Below are positions 55,352 to 63,959 of a DNA stretch of 64,000 nucleotides, piece by piece. Source of the stretch: Streptomyces sp. CB01373. GTDB lineage: Bacteria; Actinomycetota; Actinomycetes; Streptomycetales; Streptomycetaceae. Numbering within the stretch: the first letter of the stretch is position 1; every line of letters begins with the position of its first letter. Location: NCBI RefSeq assembly GCF_002803075.1, contig NZ_NNBK01000011.1, positions 349,468-413,467 of the forward strand, read 5' to 3'. The notes beneath the pieces are model-generated. The model was not told where the DNA came from and did not search any database. It saw nothing but the letters and a program-made list of their open reading frames with translations. The position numbers were made by a program, and so were the translations under genes.

Positions 55352-55780
55352 TCAGTCGGTGTCGTTCTCAATCCGGTCCATGACCTCGCCGAAGAGCTCC
55401 TCGGACGCGGGACCCGTGGGCGCCAAGACCCAGCCGTCGGTCCCCATGGGGGCCCGGACGAACTCGTCGGTCTCGACCTCGTCGGCCTGCCGGTCTGGCA
55501 CGTCGTGCTCGCGTCGCAGCCGCTGGATCAGTTGCTCGACGCTCTGGACGTGGGTCGCTGGGACGCCGACCCGCACCACGATCAGGTCAGTCGCATCGGA
55601 TGGTGCGCTCTTGAACCGGAGCACCAACTGGCACAACCCGTCGCCCGACTTGGGGCGCAGGGAGGCCTCGATGCAGAGTTCGGCCTTGACCTCCAGGTCC
55701 GCGGCGCGGGACCAGCGCAGTCCCAGAACCCCCTCGTCGTAGACGAGCTGGAATCCGGGCCACTCCAGTCGCAGGATCAC
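55352..55780 (-). CDS. Hypothetical protein coupled to the vWA gene
   Basis: This 142-residue protein starts at a GTG that overlaps the vWA stop (GTGA). It reads ILRLEWPGFQLVYDEGVLGL in a beta-rich N-terminal half, then SVEQLIQRLRREHD and an acidic tail (EELFGEVMDRIENDTD). It has no membrane helix and no recognised domain. The tight coupling suggests a partner of the TerY-like vWA protein. Longer upstream starts run through the vWA gene and are rejected. Confidence 0.6.
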   Translation of the reverse strand: MILRLEWPGFQLVYDEGVLGLRWSRAADLEVKAELCIEASLRPKSGDGLCQLVLRFKSAPSDATDLIVVRVGVPATHVQSVEQLIQRLRREHDVPDRQADEVETDEFVRAPMGTDGWVLAPTGPASEELFGEVMDRIENDTD

Positions 55781-56487
55781 AGGCTGTTCGCGATCGTCTC
55801 GATGATCTCGTCCATCTCGAACTCCTCGAGGCCCTCGCCCGCCTTGGACTCGAAGTGCAAGGTGAGGTCCCACTCCTCGGAGATCGGGTCCTTCCACGGT
55901 TCCTGGTCCGGCGCGAACAGAACGAGCCGCTTGGCCGACTGCTCCATGACAGCGGTCTGGCTGCGGGCGTACCCCCACTGCTCGAAGAGGTCGTCGATGC
56001 TGCGCGGGATGCTCCTCGGGTAGGTCTGAGCGGAGGCGCCCACGGTGCCGAGCGGGTGGGCGGGGGCGTCCGTGAACATCACGATGACGTGGCGCCTGCG
56101 GTCCAGACCGGTCTCCCAGGGGGAGTTGATGGCGAGGGCGAGCGCTTCGAGGCCCGACTCCGGGATGTCACCGCCGCCGCCCGCGTCGATGCCGCGCACG
56201 AACCGTTCGAAGTCCTTGGCCTGGTCGGGCAGACGCAGGAAGTCGGTTTGCTCGATCGCCGTCGCCGGGTCGTCACCGAAGTCCCGGAATGCGATGGTCT
56301 TCAGACGCAGCTGGCTGATGGCCTTGCCCTTCTTCGCCATCACGTCGTTGAGGCGGTCGTGGAACTGCAGCGCGCTCGACTTCACGTTGTCGAGGACGGG
56401 GAACATGCTGCCGGTCGCGTCGATGCAGAGCACGATGTCGACGGCGTACTGCAGATTTCCCTGGTACTGGTCGTTGGTGAGGTTCAT
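55777..56487 (-). CDS. TerY-like von Willebrand factor A domain protein
   Basis: This 236-residue protein is a single vWA domain. The MIDAS metal site is DATGS (Asp23, Thr25, Ser27) in VLCIDATGSMFPVLD. Further site residues lie in GIDAGGGGDIPESGLEAL and VIVMFTDAPAHP. TerY-type vWA proteins form, with a PP2C phosphatase and a protein kinase, the TerY-P triad linked to the tellurite/phage-resistance network. Both partners lie directly upstream here (kinase stop 14 bp away). The start ATG at 56487 follows CAGGAG. The protein probably gathers complexes in response to phosphorylation. Confidence 0.82.
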   Translation of the reverse strand: MNLTNDQYQGNLQYAVDIVLCIDATGSMFPVLDNVKSSALQFHDRLNDVMAKKGKAISQLRLKTIAFRDFGDDPATAIEQTDFLRLPDQAKDFERFVRGIDAGGGGDIPESGLEALALAINSPWETGLDRRRHVIVMFTDAPAHPLGTVGASAQTYPRSIPRSIDDLFEQWGYARSQTAVMEQSAKRLVLFAPDQEPWKDPISEEWDLTLHFESKAGEGLEEFEMDEIIETIANSL

Positions 56488-56501
56488 GTACGACTCCTGG
56501 T

Positions 56502-57656
56502 TCACGGTGCGTTGCGGTCCCGGCTGCGGTCGCCCAGGTTGATGCGTACGCGGGAGGACCGGGGAGCGGGCGGGGTGGCCGGGGCCGGCACGGCGTCCGG
56601 CTCCGGGGAAGCGGGCGCGGGCTCGGCCGGTGCGGGGCGCGGTGCGGGGGCGGGGCTTCCCGTGCGCGGCTTGAGGTTGGCGCGGACCCGGCTCGTGCGC
56701 GGGCGCGGTGCTGAACTGTCCGCTGTGGGCGGTTTCTTCGGTGCAGCAGAACCGGAACGGCGGTTCTGGAGAGCGCACACCTTCGGGTCCGACAGCGCCT
56801 TGAGATACGTCATCATGCGCGGGCGCTGCTTGGGGTCCGCCTGGGTCATAGCCCGCAGCAGCCCCTGGATCTCGTCCGACAGGCGCGGATCGAGGCGCAG
56901 CCGCTCGCCTGCGTTGACCGTGTCCGCCGGAGAGCCGAATCGTGCGTCGTGGCGAGGGAGTTCGCCTGCCAGGTACAGGTGGGTCATCAAGCCGAGCGCG
57001 AACACGTCCACGGCGCAGGTCAGTCGCTCGGGCCCGACGGAGGCGTCCTGCTGCAGATAGCGGCGCCACTCCGGCGCCCCGTACACGGAGTCACCGGAGA
57101 TGTCCTCGGGCGCGGGGGGCTTGCCCGCGACGTACGAATCGTCGAAGTCGATCAACTTCGCGGTGTGGAAAGCCGCGTCGTCCCGCTTCTGCACCAGCAC
57201 GTTGAGCGGCTTGAGATCACCGTGCACCACGTTGATGTCGTGCAGTTGCTTCAGGCTGGTGCCGAGCGTCTTGAGCAGGACCATCTTCGGGCGTGGCTCC
57301 AGCGCCTGCGGCTTCTCCAGGCTGGAGGTGTCGATGCGCTCGGTGACCTTGTAGTAGGTGCTGCCCTCGTGGAAGAAGTCCGTGGCGAGCACAAGGTTGC
57401 CGCCGCCGTGCGCGTCGGGCCGCAGCCGCTTCATGATCGTGCGGTGCCGCTCCTCGAACTCCTGGGCCAGCTGCCGCCTGACCCGCAGACTCGGCGAGTC
57501 ATGGGCGTCGTCCTTTGGCCGCTTGGGCTCGAGGAACTGCTTGATGAAGTACGTGGAGCCGGACTTCTCGGCGAAGGCCCAGATGCACTTCCCGCCGTTG
57601 GCGTTGGTGGGCGCGGTGGTGATGCGGTAACCCGCGATCACGTCTCCTTGCTTCAT
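56502..57656 (-). CDS. Serine/threonine protein kinase of the TerY-P triad
   Basis: This 384-residue protein has a Hanks-type kinase domain (about 5-285) with Lys39 in TYFIKQF, catalytic VVHGDLKPLNVLV (His145-Gly-Asp147) and the metal motif IDFDD (Asp170). All key residues are present, so it should be active. It has no membrane helix. The Pro/Ala-rich tail holds two copies of a short motif, TSRVRANL (about Ser322) and SSRVRINL (about Ser368). A third copy occurs at the end of the SPFH-like protein of the same operon. Its ATG overlaps the PP2C stop (ATGA), coupling kinase and phosphatase. Confidence 0.88.
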   Translation of the reverse strand: MKQGDVIAGYRITTAPTNANGGKCIWAFAEKSGSTYFIKQFLEPKRPKDDAHDSPSLRVRRQLAQEFEERHRTIMKRLRPDAHGGGNLVLATDFFHEGSTYYKVTERIDTSSLEKPQALEPRPKMVLLKTLGTSLKQLHDINVVHGDLKPLNVLVQKRDDAAFHTAKLIDFDDSYVAGKPPAPEDISGDSVYGAPEWRRYLQQDASVGPERLTCAVDVFALGLMTHLYLAGELPRHDARFGSPADTVNAGERLRLDPRLSDEIQGLLRAMTQADPKQRPRMMTYLKALSDPKVCALQNRRSGSAAPKKPPTADSSAPRPRTSRVRANLKPRTGSPAPAPRPAPAEPAPASPEPDAVPAPATPPAPRSSRVRINLGDRSRDRNAP

Positions 57657-58822
57657 GCGAGCTCCTCGGGCGCAGGCGGCAGATACGACTCGTAATCGGG
57701 GCGGTACGCCTGCCACGACTGGTCCTGCCATGCCTTGATCTGGGCCGCAGTCTCGTACGGATCCGCGGCAGGGTCCGGCGCGGCCGTGAGAGCGCTCGGC
57801 CTGCCACGCGACAGCTGGTCGGCCAACTCCCGTAGACGGGGCACGAATCGGGACCGCAGGTAATCGAAGTCCGGGTAGCCGAGGGTGAGCAGCGCGAGCG
57901 AGGCGTCGTCGGCCGTGAAGGCCTCCACCTCGCGCCGGAGCAGGTGGGCCCATTCGGCCGCGCCACCGGCCTGCTGCAGCGTACGTAGCAGGAGGTACTC
58001 GAAGTCGGCGGGCGCGTGGACGTAGCCGAAGAACCCGTCCGTGGCCGCGACGAGCACGCACGGTAGCCGCAGGACCAAGTGATGGGTGTCGATGTCGAAG
58101 TCCCGGTCGGCACAGACGAGATTGGTCATCGGTGGGTCGCTGCGCAGGAGTTCCAGCGCGTCGCTCTCCCGGGTGTGGTCGCGGGTGAGGACGTGCAACC
58201 CGCTCTCCGGCAGCAGTGCGTACGCCCGTGAGTCACCCGCCCACAGCGGGCGCAGCTCGACCTCTGCCTCCCCGTCGGAAACCTGATAGTGCACGCCCGC
58301 GAGGGTGGTGGGCAACTGGCGGCGCATAGTGCCGCCGATCTTGCTGTGCCGCTGCGGCGCCTTGTCGAGGAAGTACTTCAGGTACGTGTGCAGCGACTGC
58401 GGTTCGACGTCCTGGCGCTCCCTGGTGACGTCATGGAGCCAGCACTCGGTGGCGAGCCGCGCTGTGCGCGCTCCCACCCAGGCACTGGTGCGGGACGTGC
58501 CGTCGGGTGCCTGCCACGCCGGTGCCGCGCCGGCGCCCCCTGAGCCGTCGAAGACGGCCAGCATGCCCTGCCCCGACTCCCAATGGTGGGCGACGAACGG
58601 CTCCGCGTCCTCCCCGCGACCCGGGACCCGCTCGGTCCACACGGACACGGCCTGGAGCAGCCCCTGCTCCTCGCCCCAGGCAAGCCGGGGTGGCGTGGGC
58701 AGAGGCGCCGACGGTCCGGCCGGCACGGTGGGTCCGGGCGCGAGTGTCGCCGCCCCGGTCCCGACCCACGAGGGCCGGGGCTGAGGGGGTGGTGCGCTGC
58801 TGTCCTGGCGCGGATGGTTCAT
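57653..58822 (-). CDS. PP2C-type protein phosphatase of the TerY-P triad
   Basis: This 389-residue protein has a Pro-rich N-terminal tail (about 1-50) and a PP2C domain: GRGEDAEPF (Glu71-Asp72), AVFDGSGG (Asp92), LWAGDSRAYAL, VAATDGFFGY (Asp262) and DDASLALL (Asp305/306). The metal-binding aspartates are intact, so it should remove phosphate from proteins modified by the next gene's kinase. It overlaps both neighbours by 4 bp (ATGA on each side), a very tight translational linkage with the SPFH-like protein before and the kinase after. Confidence 0.87.
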   Translation of the reverse strand: MNHPRQDSSAPPPQPRPSWVGTGAATLAPGPTVPAGPSAPLPTPPRLAWGEEQGLLQAVSVWTERVPGRGEDAEPFVAHHWESGQGMLAVFDGSGGAGAAPAWQAPDGTSRTSAWVGARTARLATECWLHDVTRERQDVEPQSLHTYLKYFLDKAPQRHSKIGGTMRRQLPTTLAGVHYQVSDGEAEVELRPLWAGDSRAYALLPESGLHVLTRDHTRESDALELLRSDPPMTNLVCADRDFDIDTHHLVLRLPCVLVAATDGFFGYVHAPADFEYLLLRTLQQAGGAAEWAHLLRREVEAFTADDASLALLTLGYPDFDYLRSRFVPRLRELADQLSRGRPSALTAAPDPAADPYETAAQIKAWQDQSWQAYRPDYESYLPPAPEELA

Positions 58823-60045
58823 CGCGGCTCCCTGCCGGGATCGGTGGGCCGGCGTTTGGCTGTGCCGCGTACCCGGCTCACCTTCGGCGCCTCGGGAGCG
58901 GCGGGACGCGGGGGCGAGGCGCTGCCCGTGGGCGGCAACGGTTCGTCCTCGGGCGGTGCGTCGGAGACGGCGAGACGGCGAGGGGGTGCGTCACGGTCGG
59001 CGTCCCGCCCATGGCCCGGGGCGTCGTCCGTACCGAACCCGCGTCGGCCGCCGGCCGTACGGCCTCCAGAGACCCGGCCGGCACCCCGCGCTTCGGAGCC
59101 CTCGCGCAACACTTCGCCCCTGATGGGTGGGGCCTTGGCTCCCTCCTCGGCGGGTTCGGCCGCGGCCGGTTCGAGGGCCCGGGACAGTGAACCGCGCAGC
59201 CGTCCGCGCCGTGTCGCCGTCTCGAACAGGCCGTTCTCGTCCCGCAGCACCTCCTCCAGTACCGTTCGCTCCAGCTCGGTCTGCTCGAACGGTTCCCTGT
59301 CGCTGTCGCCGCGCTCCAGGACCATCCGCATGACCTCGCGCTTGACCGCGCGCTTCTCCGCCTCGCTCTTCTCAATCCAGGCGAGCGCGGCGCGCGGCCC
59401 CTCCTTCTCCATGATCTCGGCGATGAGGCCGTCGATGCCCTCCTCGCGGATCATCTCGACGTGCCGGGTGCGCCGCATGCGCGAGAGCCTGGTCTCCCGC
59501 ACCACGTCCCTGTACTCGCGCCCGCTGGTGGCGATCTCGTCCTCGTCGACCAGAAGCTCGACGTGGATGTTGCGCAGCCGGACGGCATCATCGCCGGTGA
59601 AAGAGGCGAGCGCGGTGTTGAGCGCCTGCTCCGCTTCGTGGAACTCGGCGATGTCGTAGTCCCGCGCCACCTCTTTCAGTGTCCTGCGCAGATATCCGTA
59701 CAGGGCGCCGCTCATGTCACGGATGCGGCGGGCGACGACCTCTGCCGGGTCCGCGACCCTGCAGATCAGGTCGAGGCGGCTGCGGAAGGAGAACGTGGGG
59801 TCGCGACTGAGCAGCGGGATGTCCAGGACGAGGCGGTGCTCCCCGAGATCCACCGTGAACACCGAGCGATAACTGCCGTATCGCGCCGACGGGATCTCCT
59901 CTCCACTGCGGATCGTCAGCGAAGGGCCGCTGTCGCGGACCAAAACCAGGGCGCGGCCGGGGTCCGGCGGGCGCAGCGGACTCGTCAGCCGCCATTTGGG
60001 CAGCTCCGCGACCTCGACGACCGGATCGTATGTCTGTTCCTGCAT
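58819..60045 (-). CDS. SPFH/band-7-like protein with disordered tail
   Basis: This 408-residue protein resembles an SPFH (band 7) domain at about 30-190: YRSVFTVDLGEHRLVLDIPL, RLDLICRVADPAEVVAR and helical HEAEQALNTALASF. A coiled-coil-like helical stretch follows (about 190-270), then a long disordered acidic/Pro-rich tail ending KVSRVRGTAKRR, which matches the SRVR motifs of the kinase tail. SPFH proteins form membrane-associated rings or scaffolds. No clear membrane helix is present here. The assignment to SPFH is by pattern only. The tail could be a kinase substrate or docking arm. Its stop overlaps the PP2C start (ATGA). Confidence 0.6.
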   Translation of the reverse strand: MQEQTYDPVVEVAELPKWRLTSPLRPPDPGRALVLVRDSGPSLTIRSGEEIPSARYGSYRSVFTVDLGEHRLVLDIPLLSRDPTFSFRSRLDLICRVADPAEVVARRIRDMSGALYGYLRRTLKEVARDYDIAEFHEAEQALNTALASFTGDDAVRLRNIHVELLVDEDEIATSGREYRDVVRETRLSRMRRTRHVEMIREEGIDGLIAEIMEKEGPRAALAWIEKSEAEKRAVKREVMRMVLERGDSDREPFEQTELERTVLEEVLRDENGLFETATRRGRLRGSLSRALEPAAAEPAEEGAKAPPIRGEVLREGSEARGAGRVSGGRTAGGRRGFGTDDAPGHGRDADRDAPPRRLAVSDAPPEDEPLPPTGSASPPRPAAPEAPKVSRVRGTAKRRPTDPGREPR

Positions 60046-60081
60046 GGTCTGTCTGCCGCCTCGCTCTCTTGCGTCTACAGG

Positions 60082-62358
60082 TCAGATACGGCGGCGCAGC
60101 CACGCTGCGTTCGCCGACGGGCGGTCGCGGTCGGTCGACCACTTGTCGAGCCACCACAGCAGCCGTTCGCGGTGCTTGCCGGGTCTGCGGGCCACATCGG
60201 CGAGGAGCGCCGCGATACGGTCGAGGCCCTCGGGGCACATGGGCGCGTAGGTGTCGATCCACTCCCGCAGGGCCGGCAGCGCGGAGTCCTGCACCGGGCG
60301 CCTGGCCAGCGCGCGCGCCCACAGCTCCGCGACCTGCTCACCGTGCTCGGGCAGGGAGCTGAGTAGCAGGGGCACACCCGGGACGCCCGACGCCTCCGTC
60401 TCCGCCGATGGACGCTCGTACGGCCGGGAGACTGCGAAGACGAAGGCGGACAGCGTCTTGACGACCATGGGGGAGAGGTCCCCGGGTGCGGACCAGTCCA
60501 GGTAGGCGTCCAGGAGCGCGGCCGCCTGTCCTTGATGGACAAGGTGGACGCCGCCCCAGGCGACCGACGGCAGCGTGCCCCAGTCGTCGCCGTGGTCGAG
60601 CGCGCTGCGCAGCACGCCTGCGGCGCGGTCGGGGGCGGTGCGTCCGAGGATCCCGCCCACCGCGTTCGCCGCGGTGCCCGCGAGGCGCCGTTCGTACGCA
60701 GTGCTGCCCCCCTGAGCCCAGTCGTCCAGCAATGCCCAGACGGCCTCGGCCGATTCGGGGCGGCTGCCGGCCACCCCGAGCGCGGTTGCGGCGGCCTGTC
60801 GCTGGGGCCAGGACGTGCTGCTCGCCCAGCCGGTGAGGAACCGATGCACTGCGTAGTGGTGGTCCGCCCAGGCGAGGACCCCGGCGGCGACGGAGGCGCG
60901 GGCCCGCACCGCCAGGTCGCGGTGGCCGAGCAGTCGGCGCAGCCACTCGAGGAAGGCCTCGCGGCGCCCGTCCAGCGTGTTCCACGCGTGGACCAGGACA
61001 GCCTGGCCGAGCAGCGCGCCTCGGAACCGGACCCGGGGCGGGCCGCTCGCACCGAGCGGCCCCAAGCCGGTGGAGTCCAGTCGAATCCACTGCTGCTCAT
61101 GGCCGAGACGGTCGGCGAACCGCAGGTCCGGTGGGGCCGGTTCGGGCGGGGTCAGGGCGGCGTGCAGCTTCACGGCGGCCTCGGCAACGGTGAGGTAGCT
61201 GCTCTCCTCGAGTACGGCGGCAGCGAGTGCGAAGGCGACCGCCTCGGGCGCCCGGTGCTGCTGGAACCAGGAACGGACCTGGTCGCTCGGATCACGCAGG
61301 GCCGCGACTGCGGCGGCCAGATCGCCCTCCGCGGTGATCACCGATGCGAGGTGTACGGCGTTCCGGGCGGCGGGCTGCTCCCGCAGCGCACTGATGGCGT
61401 GGTCGGCCCTGAGGAGCGCGTGCAGCCGGGCTCGCGCATCGGGCTCCGGTGCGTGGCCGAGCACCCGACGCTCCAGGATCATCTGCGGGTCGAGCGGCTT
61501 GAGTTCGTAACGGGCGAACGTCTCGCTGCCGCTCGCGCTGGTGGCAGCGAGCGCGAGGTCGTGGCCGCCGGTAAGGACGAGCCGACAGCCGGTCGCACGC
61601 AGCGCAGCGGCAACGGACACCAACTGACGTACCCCGAAATCCCTTGCACCTGCAGGCCCTTCGTCGAGCTCCGCGAGGTACCCGCAGTTCTTCGCGGGCG
61701 GCTCCCAGCCGGACTCGGTCAGGGCCGACGGATCGAGCAGGCGGTAACAGTTGCCGTCCTGGGTGCCGCTGAGAGCGGAGGCCTCGGACAGCAGGTTGAC
61801 GGCGGTGGCCGCGCGTCCGCTGCCGGGCGGCCCGGTCAGCACGAGCAGGGACTGTTCGCACAGGTCGTCGAGGGCTGTGTCGTACCCCTGAGGCTGTACG
61901 AACAGCTCAGTGAATTCAATGAGTTCGACGCTGTCGAGGGCGACCACGGTGCCTGCCCGCCGTGGCTCCCCCGCGTCGCGCGCACCCCCGGTGTGGAACC
62001 CGCCGCCGAAGCTGACGGTCTCGTTGAAGAGCGCGAGCGTGCCGATACGGGTCTCCGACGCGTCGGCGTTCAGACGCGCGGAGATGAGGTCGGCGATTGC
62101 GGATGCCCGCCGCGCTTCGGCCCGCTCGGCTGCGTCGTGCCCAGTGTCCGAGGTGAGCGAACGCAGTGCGTCCGACTCACTGACGGGCCCGTCCCGCTCC
62201 TCGTCGAAGGGGCGTGATTCGCTTTTCGGGGACTCTTCGGTGGACGGTGCGGGGTCCGTCGGCGCGCTGTCGGGTGCGGAGGTGCCGACCGGCCGGCGGT
62301 GCTCTGATGCTGCTTCCTCGCTCAAGGGAACTCGGTCTTCCGGGCTTGGCGGTGACAC
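60082..62358 (-). CDS. STAND-like NTPase with HEAT-like repeats and an amyloid-like motif
   Basis: This 758-residue protein (GTG start) has a disordered acidic N terminus (about 1-70) and a short helix. At 110-123 it carries the motif LFNETVSFGGGFHT. An NTPase domain follows, with P-loop LVLTGPPGSGRAAT (176-182 region, Arg in place of Lys) and a possible acidic second site GYLAELDEGPAG. The C-terminal half is helical repeats resembling HEAT/ARM units (for example FLEWLRRLLGHRDLAVRARA). It looks like a signal-transducing STAND ATPase, and the motif resembles the C terminus of the small protein encoded just upstream. A 36-bp gap separates it from the SPFH-like gene. Confidence 0.7.
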   Translation of the reverse strand: MSPPSPEDRVPLSEEAASEHRRPVGTSAPDSAPTDPAPSTEESPKSESRPFDEERDGPVSESDALRSLTSDTGHDAAERAEARRASAIADLISARLNADASETRIGTLALFNETVSFGGGFHTGGARDAGEPRRAGTVVALDSVELIEFTELFVQPQGYDTALDDLCEQSLLVLTGPPGSGRAATAVNLLSEASALSGTQDGNCYRLLDPSALTESGWEPPAKNCGYLAELDEGPAGARDFGVRQLVSVAAALRATGCRLVLTGGHDLALAATSASGSETFARYELKPLDPQMILERRVLGHAPEPDARARLHALLRADHAISALREQPAARNAVHLASVITAEGDLAAAVAALRDPSDQVRSWFQQHRAPEAVAFALAAAVLEESSYLTVAEAAVKLHAALTPPEPAPPDLRFADRLGHEQQWIRLDSTGLGPLGASGPPRVRFRGALLGQAVLVHAWNTLDGRREAFLEWLRRLLGHRDLAVRARASVAAGVLAWADHHYAVHRFLTGWASSTSWPQRQAAATALGVAGSRPESAEAVWALLDDWAQGGSTAYERRLAGTAANAVGGILGRTAPDRAAGVLRSALDHGDDWGTLPSVAWGGVHLVHQGQAAALLDAYLDWSAPGDLSPMVVKTLSAFVFAVSRPYERPSAETEASGVPGVPLLLSSLPEHGEQVAELWARALARRPVQDSALPALREWIDTYAPMCPEGLDRIAALLADVARRPGKHRERLLWWLDKWSTDRDRPSANAAWLRRRI

Positions 62359-62383
62359 GGAGTGAAGTGCGGCGTTCGGACGA

Positions 62384-62779
62384 CTACGAGATGTTCCAGT
62401 CGCCCTTGATCTCGACCTTCTCGTTGAATACCTGAGAGTTCTTGATTAGCGCCGCGTTGACCTGCGCACCCTTGCCCTGCGCCGCCACGGCCTCATCCAC
62501 CACGCGGCGCATCTCATCCTCGAAGCCGCGGTCGTGCAGCATATGGGCGGCAAGGAACCGCTCCAGGGCATGCTGGGCGCTCTCGTCGTCGGGCGTCCGA
62601 GTCACCTCGACGAGCGCAGCCTCGGCGGCGGAGTCGCCGCGGAACCGCGCGCGGATCCGCTCGATCAGTCGAGTACCGCCGCTCCACCCCGAACGCCCGG
62701 CCTCCTGACCCGCGCTCTCCAGCGCCCCCTTGACCACGAGCGCGACACCCGCGGCCGCGACAGCCGTCACTGGATCCAT
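62384..62779 (-). CDS. Small helical protein with amyloid-like C-terminal motif, possible pore-forming effector
   Basis: This 131-residue first gene of the operon starts MDPVTAVAAAGVALVVKGAL, a hydrophobic N-terminal helix. Amphipathic helices follow up to about residue 105. The protein ends NSQVFNEKVEIKGDWNIS. The layout, helix bundle plus short beta motif at the very end, is that of Bell-type bacterial effectors, which are activated when an NLR/STAND partner with the same motif seeds amyloid-like stacking. The next gene encodes such an NTPase with a related motif. This is inference from pattern. GGGGGAA before ATG 62779 is the ribosome site. Confidence 0.6.
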   Translation of the reverse strand: MDPVTAVAAAGVALVVKGALESAGQEAGRSGWSGGTRLIERIRARFRGDSAAEAALVEVTRTPDDESAQHALERFLAAHMLHDRGFEDEMRRVVDEAVAAQGKGAQVNAALIKNSQVFNEKVEIKGDWNIS

Positions 62780-63270
62780 CTCATTCCCCCGATTTCGCCC
62801 ATGGACCGATGGCGCATGCAGCCCAGCCTGCCAAGCTAGGCCATGTGGGTGGAGGCTGGGCAGGCCTTTCCCATCTCTGGTGCAGGTTGGCCGAAAGTTG
62901 TCCGTTGCGTAGAGCAGCGGGTACGTAAACGGGGTGCCGAGAGGGCGTTTTGATCTTGGATCTTACTGAGGAAGCGCGACAGCCGGCGAGCCTCAGTGCC
63001 GACGGCGTGGGGCGCCTACGTAAGGGACGGAGGCAAGATCGGTCACGCTGGTGCGCAATCCCTCAGCCGTGTTGGTCCTGTGGGCAGCAGCGCCGTTAGA
63101 ACGGCCAGGGCACTCCAGCGTCCGGAATGACACCACTCCTTGATTTGTGTGATGGACCTCGATCCCAGCACCTTCACGTCGACCGCGCGTAGGTAGTGCC
63201 GCACTTCGTGAAAGTAGCCGTCTAAGGTCCATTACTTCCGTACCATTTCTCCTGAGGGCAGAGGGGGGTT
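62780..63270. other. Intergenic region upstream of the operon and the recombinase
   Basis: These 491 bp have mixed composition and contain no convincing gene. They must hold the operon promoter (minus strand) and the recombinase promoter (plus strand), and possibly the attachment site, since attP of serine recombinases usually lies next to the gene. I see no strong terminator. Confidence 0.45.
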
Positions 63271-63903
63271 GTGGTGCGTGAGGATCACGCGACGCTAGTC
63301 GGGTTGGGGCTCAGCCCTGAGGAACTGAAAACCCTGGGATTGGATAAGCCTGTGATGTCGGACCCGTCCGGCCTCATGGATGCCTACCTGCGACGCAGTA
63401 ACAAGAAGGAAGACCTGGCCACGCTGCGGGGGCATCTGCGAGAGGTGGTGCGCTGGGCGCAGGCGAACGGGCTTCAGATCCGGCACGTCTGGTTTGAACA
63501 ACTCTCGGCTTCCAAGACGTACGTACGACGCAGGGAGTTCGAGAAGGCCACACAAGCGATCATGGACGGCAAGTCCAAGACACTCGGTGTGTGGAAGGCG
63601 GACCGCTTCGACCGGCGCGGTATGGGGGCGGTGGGTCGGTTGCTCGACGAGTTCGACCGCCGGCAAGCGCGGCTCGTCTCCGTTTCCGAAGGTCTGGACT
63701 CATCTCAGGGTGGCCGCATGGTCTTCGCGATCCTGAGCGAGCGCGCCAGAGAGGAGGCGAAGGACATGGCGAAGCGTGTCAGAATCGGCCACGACTCGCA
63801 CAAGGCCGAAGGCCGGAGGGGGGTTGCGTCCTGGGAAGTGGTGTACGGGCTCCCACCTGATCCGGGCGTTTGGTCCGGCGTCGGAGTGAGTGTCCGGATA
63901 TGA
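63271..63903 (+). pseudogene. Large serine recombinase, 3' part lost to an insertion sequence
   Basis: The frame starts at GTG 63271 or 63274 and encodes a resolvase-type catalytic domain. Nucleophile Ser lies in AYLRRSNKKED (about residue 43), with the conserved VWKADRFDRRG and GGRMVFAILSERAREEA. After about residue 190 (HDSHKAEGRRGVASWEV) the sequence no longer follows the family, and it stops at 63903. Complete enzymes have 450-600 residues. A transposase gene begins 57 bp later, so an insertion sequence has cut the gene. Before this it could have integrated the island into the DUF255 gene. Confidence 0.75.
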
Positions 63904-63915
63904 GAACGGCCACCG

Positions 63916-63956
63916 GCTGATCTTTCAAGACGACCAAGTCTTTGAAGGAGATCAGC
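63916..63956 (+). promoter_or_regulatory. Hairpin sequestering the transposase ribosome binding site
   Basis: GCTGATCT (63916-63923) pairs perfectly with AGATCAGC (63949-63956). The enclosed and adjoining GAAGGAG (63944-63950) is the ribosome site of the transposase ATG at 63960. Such hairpins limit transposase made from read-through transcripts. Confidence 0.55.
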
Positions 63957-63959
63957 ACG

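Noticed and set aside
54769..55383. Plus-strand frame encoding a DEP repeat opposite the zinc-finger protein
   Set aside because: The repeat is the complement of the GSS linker. The minus-strand frame has two zinc ribbons and a membrane helix, and fits the operon.
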